In this document: positions 59,188 through 64,000 of the stretch, piece after piece
Position numbering within the stretch: the first letter of the stretch is position 1
Layout of the letters: each line of letters starts with the position of its first letter
DNA from: an uncultured Oscillospiraceae bacterium
Lineage (GTDB): Bacteria > Bacillota > Clostridia > Oscillospirales > Oscillospiraceae
Direction: 5' to 3'
Length of the DNA stretch: 64,000 nt
Assembly (NCBI GenBank): GCA_947629795.1
Contig: CANRFC010000008.1
Coordinates: forward strand, 1 to 64,000
Made by a program: the position numbers and the translations under genes
Notes under the pieces: model-generated
Seen by the model: only the letters and a program-made list of their open reading frames with translations
Told to the model about the DNA's origin: nothing
The model's database searches: none

Positions 59188-59910
59188 ATGCATACCATCG
59201 CCGACCTTCACACCCACACCATGGCCAGCCAGCACGCGTACAGCACGGTGACCGAGAACCTTCACGCCGCCAAGGCGCTGGGCTTCTGCGCCCTGGGCAT
59301 GACCGACCACGCCCCCGGCATGCCCGACGGGGCCATCGCCCACCACTTCCGATGCCTGGGCAATATGCCCCCGGTGGTGGATGGGGTGCGCCTGATCCGG
59401 GGAGCCGAGGTCAACATCATGGACTTCGCCGGCACCCTGGACCTGGAGGAGGAGATCCTGGAAAAGCTGGAGTGGGTCATTGCCTCCTACCATATTGAAT
59501 GTATCCAGCCGGGCTCCCGGCAGGAGAACACCGCCGGGATGGTCGCCGCCATCCGGAACCCCTATGTGGACTGCATCGGCCACTGCGGCAACCCGGTCTT
59601 CCCCATCGACATCCCCGCCGTGGTCTCCGCCTGCCGGGAGACGGGGACGCTGCTGGAGATCAACTCCAGCTCCTTCGCCATCCGCCCCGGCAGCCACGAG
59701 GTCTGCTACCAGGTGGCCCTGGAGTGCGCCCGGCAGGGGGTGGCGGTGATCGTCAGCTCCGACGCCCACTTCCACACCCGGGTGGGAGACCACGCCGCCT
59801 CCCTGGACCTGCTCCGGGAGGCCGACTTCCCCGAGGAGCTGGTAGTCAACTCCTCAGAGGAGCGCCTGCGCGCCTATTTTGCCCACCGCGCCCGTCCCCT
59901 GGCACTGTAA
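59188..59910 (+). CDS. PHP-domain metal-dependent phosphoesterase (YcdX-like)
   Basis: 240 residues. Metal ligands are seen in DLHTHT, MTDHAPG, RGAEVN, SYHIE, GHCGNP and SSDAHFH, all in family order. YcdX-type enzymes are three-metal phosphatases linked to motility in E. coli; the substrate here is unknown. Start ATG 59188 follows GAGGTGAG. A metallophosphoesterase follows 18 bp downstream. Confidence 0.9.
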   Translation: MHTIADLHTHTMASQHAYSTVTENLHAAKALGFCALGMTDHAPGMPDGAIAHHFRCLGNMPPVVDGVRLIRGAEVNIMDFAGTLDLEEEILEKLEWVIASYHIECIQPGSRQENTAGMVAAIRNPYVDCIGHCGNPVFPIDIPAVVSACRETGTLLEINSSSFAIRPGSHEVCYQVALECARQGVAVIVSSDAHFHTRVGDHAASLDLLREADFPEELVVNSSEERLRAYFAHRARPLAL

Positions 59911-59928
59911 GGAAGGGGGCGTAAGGCC

Positions 59929-60810
59929 ATGCGCATCCTCCAGCTCACCGACCTGCACTACCGCCTTCAGTACCCCCCTCAGCACGAACCCTATCTGGAC
60001 GTGCTCCGGGCCCAGCCTCCCCTGTCCCGGCGGCTGGACCGCCTGGCCGCCCAGCTCGCCGGAGAGCCCCTGGACGGCATCCTCCTCACCGGCGACCTCA
60101 CCGACTACGGCGCCGAAGAGGACCATCGGGCCCTCCGCCGGGAGCTGGAGCGGGTCTTCCCCGGCGTCCCTGTGGCCGTCACCCCCGGCAACCATGACCG
60201 CAACCCCGCCCTCCACGCCGTCTGGTCCCCCTCCTCACGTCCCCTTTCTTCCGCCCCGGCGATTTTGGAAGTTTCTTCCACTTTTTGCGGCGTCCAAAAG
60301 GGGCCTGACGGAGACCTGGCAGAGGCCCAAAACAGGGGGGTAGAGACCTTCACGGGACCCTTTATCACGCTGTCTTTTTTTGGCAATTTGCCCATAATCT
60401 GCCTGGACAGCTCCATGGACGGTCTGGACGCCGGCTGCATCGGTGAGGAGCACTGTGTCTGTTTGGAGGAGAAACTTGCCCAATTGGGGCAAAAACCTTC
60501 CCTTTTGATCACTCATTTCCACCTTTTGCCCCACCAGCACCCCATGCCCCCCGCCCAGTTCTCTCCCCGTTTTGCCGAGATCCTGGAAAAAAGTTCCGTA
60601 ATTGCCCTGTTTTGTGGGCATACGCACACTCCTTACGCCGGTTTCTTCGCCGGCAAGCCCTATTTCACCGCCCCCAGTTTTTCCTTCCATGTCCTTCGCG
60701 ACGCAAAGGAAAACCTCACCTTCGCCCCCTGCCTGGGCTACGCCCTCTACACGCTGGAGGGCCCGAAAAACACCCATTTCCGCTTTGAGACCTTTTGCTC
60801 CGAAGAATGA
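59929..60810 (+). CDS. Calcineurin-like metallophosphoesterase
   Basis: 293 residues. Motifs in order: LTDLH (near 6), GDLTDYG (about 55), GNHDR (about 86), a histidine in ITHFHLLP, and GHTHTPY (about 224). These match the cyclic-nucleotide phosphodiesterase (CpdA-like) group. From about residue 100 to 200 the DNA is visibly less GC-rich than its flanks. ATG 59929 follows GGAAGGGGG. Substrate unknown. Confidence 0.9.
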   Translation: MRILQLTDLHYRLQYPPQHEPYLDVLRAQPPLSRRLDRLAAQLAGEPLDGILLTGDLTDYGAEEDHRALRRELERVFPGVPVAVTPGNHDRNPALHAVWSPSSRPLSSAPAILEVSSTFCGVQKGPDGDLAEAQNRGVETFTGPFITLSFFGNLPIICLDSSMDGLDAGCIGEEHCVCLEEKLAQLGQKPSLLITHFHLLPHQHPMPPAQFSPRFAEILEKSSVIALFCGHTHTPYAGFFAGKPYFTAPSFSFHVLRDAKENLTFAPCLGYALYTLEGPKNTHFRFETFCSEE

Positions 60811-60832
60811 TCAAAAGTCCAAAAACGGTCCA

Positions 60833-60880
60833 AAAAAGCCCGCAATTCCTTGGAATACAAGGAATTGCGGGCTTTTTGCA
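60833..60880. terminator. Strong bidirectional terminator
   Basis: 19-bp perfect stem AAAAAGCCCGCAATTCCTT / AAGGAATTGCGGGCTTTTT with a seven-base loop. It ends the phosphoesterase pair and also faces the araC remnant. Confidence 0.9.
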
Positions 60881-60920
60881 GGATGAAGAAGGACCTTGGG
60901 CGGCATCCGGGGCGCCCTAT

Positions 60921-60997
60921 GGGGACGGAGGAGCGTCCTGGGGGGCGCCGTCCGTGGTTACTCTACGGGGACGGCGGGGCGTCCTGGGGGGCGCCGT
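60921..60997 (-). repeat. 31-bp direct repeat duplicating the araC 3' end
   Basis: 60921-60951 and 60967-60997 match at 29 of 31 positions. The second copy encodes the last residues GAPQDAPPSP of the AraC remnant; the first reads the same residues and also ends in a stop (TAG). Confidence 0.85.
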
Positions 60998-61150
60998 TGA
61001 GAGCCCGGAACTCGTAGGGGGTCATGTTGAACTGCTGCTTGAAGAGCTTGGAGAAGTAGCTCTGATTGGTGTAGCCGATGCGCTCAGAGATCTCGTAGAA
61101 CTTCAGGTTGGTGTTGTTCAGCAGCCAGATGGCCATATTCATCCGGGTGG
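60963..61150 (-). pseudogene. AraC family regulator, C-terminal remnant
   Basis: About 60 codons remain, covering the second helix-turn-helix of an AraC-type DNA-binding domain: LKFYEISERIGYTNQSYFSK and LFKQQFNMTPYEFRAL. Everything upstream (the first helix-turn-helix and effector domain) is missing; sequence beyond about 61150 is the antisense of an isomerase gene. The upstream frame to 61265 is open but unrelated. I take it as a broken gene. Confidence 0.8.
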
Positions 61151-61154
61151 TCTT

Positions 61155-62196
61155 CCTGGGCAACTTCGTCCCCATCGCCCGGGCCGTCATCGGTGTGAGG
61201 AATCTGAAGATCATCACCTTCGGCCCCCGTCCCCAGGACTTTTTCGCCTGCAATGCGCCCATCAAGGGCCTGTATGAGCTGGGCGTAGAGGTGGAGGAGA
61301 ACTCCGAGCTGGACCTGCTGGTGGCCTACAAGGCCCACGCCGGCGACAAGCGCATCCCCCAGGTGTGCGACGACATGGCCCGGGAGATGGGCGAGGGCAA
61401 GTTCTACCCCGACCTGCTGGAGCGGATGGCCCAGTTTGAGCTGACCCTTCTGGACTGGGCGGAGGAGCACAGGGGGGCCAGGAAGTACGTGGCTTTCGCC
61501 GACAAGTGCTGGCCCGCCTTCCCCAAGGAGTTCGGCTTCGAGCCCTGCTACGTGAACTCCCGCCTGGCCTCGCGGGGCATCCCCGTGGCCTGCGAGGTGG
61601 ATATCTACGGCGCGCTGAGCGAGTACATCGGCGCCTGCGTCACCGCTGACGCCGTCACCTTGCTGGACATCAACAACTCGGTGCCCGCCTCCCTGTGGGA
61701 GAAGGAGATCAAGGGGAAGTTCAGCTATCAGCTCACCGACACCTTTATGGGCTTCCACTGCGGCAACACCCCCTCCTGCAAGATGTGTGCCGACCGGGCG
61801 GTGAAGTATCAGCTCATCCAGAACCGCCTGCTGGAAAACGGCGGCACCCCCGACTTCACCCGGGGCACCCTGGAGGGGGACATCGCCCCCAGCGACATCA
61901 CCTTCTACCGTCTCCAGTGCGACAGTGAGGGCACGGTCCGCTCCTACATCGCCCAGGGCGAGGTGCTGCCGGTGGCCACCGGCTCCTTCGGCGGCATCGG
62001 CGTGTTCGCCATCCCCGAGATGGGCCGGTTCTACCGCCACGTGCTCATCCAGAAGCGGTATCCCCACCACGGCGCGGTGGCCTTCGCCCACTGCGGTAAG
62101 GCCCTCTTCGAGGTGTTCAAGCTCCTGGGCGTCCAGGACATCGCCTACAACCAGCCCAAGGCGCTGCCCTATCCCACCGAAAACCCCTGGAGCTGA
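61155..62196 (+). pseudogene. L-fucose isomerase family enzyme, N-terminally truncated
   Basis: About 345 codons matching the C-terminal two thirds of the fucose/arabinose isomerase family, which interconverts aldoses and ketoses: GVRNLKIITFGPRPQDFF, VACEVDIYGALSEYI and LLDINNS (metal-binding Glu and Asp), FHCGNTPSCKM. The N-terminal domain (about 130-150 residues) is absent. In-frame ATGs at 61108 and 61131 exist, but they lie in the araC antisense sequence with no ribosome binding site or promoter. Probably non-functional. Ends at a strong terminator. Confidence 0.8.
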
Positions 62197-62212
62197 CCCA
62201 CTCCAGACGCAG

Positions 62213-62253
62213 ACCGCCCCGGTCCGAAAATTCGGACCGGGGCGGCTCTTTTT
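62213..62253 (+). terminator. Terminator after the isomerase remnant
   Basis: 14-bp perfect stem CCGCCCCGGTCCGA / TCGGACCGGGGCGG with a four-base loop, then CTCTTTTTT. Confidence 0.88.
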
Positions 62254-62280
62254 TGCCGGAGTTCCTGTGGGAGCGCTGAG

Positions 62281-62760
62281 CTACCGGAACACCCAGAACT
62301 TGTTCATCAGGTAGTTATAAAAAATGGTGACGCAGGCGGTGGGGAACTTGGCCATCATGGGGACCCAGTCCGCCGGGATCGCGGAGAAGACCGGCAGGCC
62401 CAGAACGGCCATGAAGATCCCCAGGCTCACCGAGGAGATGGTCAGATAGCCTACGCTGGTGAGCAGATAGCGGCCCACCTCCCGGCGGGTGATGGGCTCC
62501 CGCTTCTGGAAGGTCCAGAACCGGTTCCACAGGAAGGAGTGGATGTTGGCCGCCGCGTAGGCGATAAAATTGGAGATATAGGACCCCGTGGCCACCGTCA
62601 GGCCAAGCAGGCACAGGGTGGGGCCGTCCCGGATGACGTACCGGTCCATGAGGAAGAACACGCCGAAATCCACCAGGGTGTTCAGCACGCCGATCAGGCC
62701 GAACTTCACAAAGCGCCTGATATCAAAGGCCTCCAGCAGGCGGGCCAGCTTTTCACTCAT
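62281..62760 (-). CDS. GtrA-like membrane protein
   Basis: 159 residues with four membrane helices. FVKFGLIGVLNTLVDFGVFF and YAAANIHSFLWNRFWTFQ are the GtrA signatures, repeated near the end as FYNYLMNKFWVFR. GtrA-family proteins are thought to move polyprenyl-linked sugars across the membrane. ATG 62760 has GGGGGGAG upstream and overlaps the stop of the next gene upstream, so they are coupled. Confidence 0.92.
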   Translation of the reverse strand: MSEKLARLLEAFDIRRFVKFGLIGVLNTLVDFGVFFLMDRYVIRDGPTLCLLGLTVATGSYISNFIAYAAANIHSFLWNRFWTFQKREPITRREVGRYLLTSVGYLTISSVSLGIFMAVLGLPVFSAIPADWVPMMAKFPTACVTIFYNYLMNKFWVFR

Positions 62761-64000
62761 GAGGGCTCCCCCCTTCCCCGGCCCCCCGGGTGAGGCCTGC
62801 CTCCGCCACCTGCCCCCAGAGGGCGCCGTCGTCGGTATAGAGCCGGACATCGCCGCTCTCCAGGACCCGGAGAGTGAGGGGCACCATCTGCCGGGCCGAA
62901 GGGTCGTAGCCGTAGACGGCAGCGTACTCCCCTGCCGCCAGGGCGGCGGCGGGGGTGGACGCGGGCAGCGGGACCACCGCGGGGAACGGCTGCCGCCCGG
63001 AGGCCCACTGGAGGGCCCCGTTCATGGCCCAGCCGCTCTCGGTGACGCCGTGGATATGCTCATGATAGTTGAAATTCTGCTCGGCAAGATAGCTGGGCTC
63101 CACGCCCACAAAGGCGGTGGTCCCCTCCCGGGGGAGGGCCGCCCCGCCGTCGGTCGCCTCCACCACGGCGGAGATCACGGCCTGGTCGGCCTGCCAGGTC
63201 TCCCCATAGTCGTGGACCTCGCTGGCCGCGGCGACGCAGAAGAGAAGGGCCAGAGCAGCGCACACCCCGGCGGTGACGGCACGGCGGCACTTCAGAGGGC
63301 CCGTGACCAGGGTCCACAAAGTATCCGCCATCAGAGCCAGGCCGCAGAAGGAGGTCACCGTCCCCCGAAGGGAGAACCAGGGGGAGCGCAGGATGAAAAA
63401 GACGCTCACCGGGGCAAGGGCCAGGAGAGCCCCCACCGTCAGGGCGGGAAGGGCCCCGTACCGGGGCCGTTCCTCCCTCGCTGCCGGCTGCCTGAGCCAG
63501 ACAAACAGGAGCAGGCAGAGCCCCGCCGTCAGGATCAGCCACAGCCAATGCCCCTGGGAGACCACCAGGGTCCAGCCCCGACGGAGCCCGTTCCCCAGCA
63601 CCTGGACGCTCCCCTCTCCAAAGGCCTGCCGGAGCTGGCTCTTCAGAGGAAGGAACACCGTCTCCTTCCACCCCTCCTGCCAGGGAAGGATGGTATTCAT
63701 GCGGCCTCCGTAGCTGGCGCTGCCGGAAAAGAGGGAGATAAAGCCGAAATAGAGCCCTATATTTACGAGGGACGCCAGGGCAGCCCAGGCCCGGCGGGGG
63801 TGGTCCCGCCACTCCAGCAGGGCCACCAGGACCACTCCGGTGGCGCACAGGGCCAGGCCCTGCTCATAAAAGCCGTAGGAGAGAAGCTGGGCCAGGACAT
63901 ACAGGGCCAAAAAGCGCCATCCACCCTCCCGGCACCAGCGCTGAAAGAGCCACATGGCCAGGGCAGTGAAGGCGAGAGCGGGCACCACGCGGGTGGAGGC
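62753..64000 (-). CDS. Polytopic membrane protein, partial (5' end beyond right edge)
   Basis: The frame is open to the window edge; about 415 codons seen. At least seven membrane helices are followed by a soluble C-terminal domain (about the last 130 residues: FVGVEPSYLAEQNFNYHEHIHG, YAAVYGYDPSARQMVPLTL). Coupling to a GtrA-like gene suggests a GT-C-type or Gtr-like sugar transferase for surface polymers, but I see no defining motif. Function unassigned. Confidence 0.7.
   Translation of the reverse strand, partial: ASTRVVPALAFTALAMWLFQRWCREGGWRFLALYVLAQLLSYGFYEQGLALCATGVVLVALLEWRDHPRRAWAALASLVNIGLYFGFISLFSGSASYGGRMNTILPWQEGWKETVFLPLKSQLRQAFGEGSVQVLGNGLRRGWTLVVSQGHWLWLILTAGLCLLLFVWLRQPAAREERPRYGALPALTVGALLALAPVSVFFILRSPWFSLRGTVTSFCGLALMADTLWTLVTGPLKCRRAVTAGVCAALALLFCVAAASEVHDYGETWQADQAVISAVVEATDGGAALPREGTTAFVGVEPSYLAEQNFNYHEHIHGVTESGWAMNGALQWASGRQPFPAVVPLPASTPAAALAAGEYAAVYGYDPSARQMVPLTLRVLESGDVRLYTDDGALWGQVAEAGLTRGAGEGGSPHE

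Overview
The window reads as a chromosomal segment of a high-GC, spore-forming member of the Clostridia. The evidence is a complete spoIIIA operon (spoIIIAA to spoIIIAH), Gram-positive gene order (nusB-xseA-xseB-ispA-dxs-tlyA-nadK-argR-recN; rapZ-yvcK-whiA), a perfect CIRCE element, consensus sigma-A promoters and strong Shine-Dalgarno sites. An Oscillospiraceae-type gut bacterium is my inference from GC content and gene content; no rRNA or tRNA gene is present to test it.

Layout. 1-1.7 kb: the 5' part of clpB and an hsp20 gene, with a CIRCE site upstream. 1.7-9.2 kb: a GT-C-like membrane protein, a MATE transporter, lysA-gluQ, an RluD-type pseudouridine synthase and hemW. 9.3-12.6 kb: a large exported NAGPA-domain protein anchored by three SLH repeats. 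12.7-16.7 kb (minus strand): a likely sugar-acid operon gudD - alpha/beta hydrolase - IlvD/Edd dehydratase, divergent from a second MATE gene. 18.3-19.4 kb: tandem repeats and a cysteine-rich protein whose ribosome binding site lies in a predicted leader hairpin. 19.6-36.5 kb (minus): a nearly gapless run from nusB to dnaE for RNA and DNA maintenance, isoprenoid synthesis, NAD kinase, arginine repressor and cell-wall control. 36.7-41.9 kb: the spoIIIA operon plus an Asp23-family gene, preceded by a sigma-E-like promoter. 42.2-46.2 kb: gpsA-plsY-der and yceD-rpmF. 46.3-48.2 kb: a short FNT-family channel, an RluC-type enzyme and a small XRE regulator. 48.5-52.5 kb: a polyamine-type ABC transporter in which PotC and PotD are one polypeptide. 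52.6-54.0 kb: thioesterase, YbaK-like deacylase and HdeD-like genes. 54.1-59.9 kb: a LacI-family regulator, an amidohydrolase-fold protein and a NitT/TauA-type ABC importer, divergent from a PHP phosphoesterase and a metallophosphoesterase. 61.0-62.2 kb: two truncated genes (an AraC-type regulator and a fucose-isomerase-family enzyme) abutting at a deletion scar. 62.3-64 kb: a GtrA-like protein and a partial polytopic membrane protein.

Most of the window is ordinary housekeeping sequence. The accessory interest lies in (i) the araC/isomerase scar, (ii) three genes whose 3' ends, stop codon included, are repeated just downstream (a MATE gene, dnaE, the araC remnant), (iii) the SD-sequestering leader of the cysteine-rich gene, (iv) the cluster of hairpins between spoIIIAA and gpsA, and (v) the sugar-acid operon with an unusual hydrolase. 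I found no CRISPR array, prophage, transposase or recognisable defence system.
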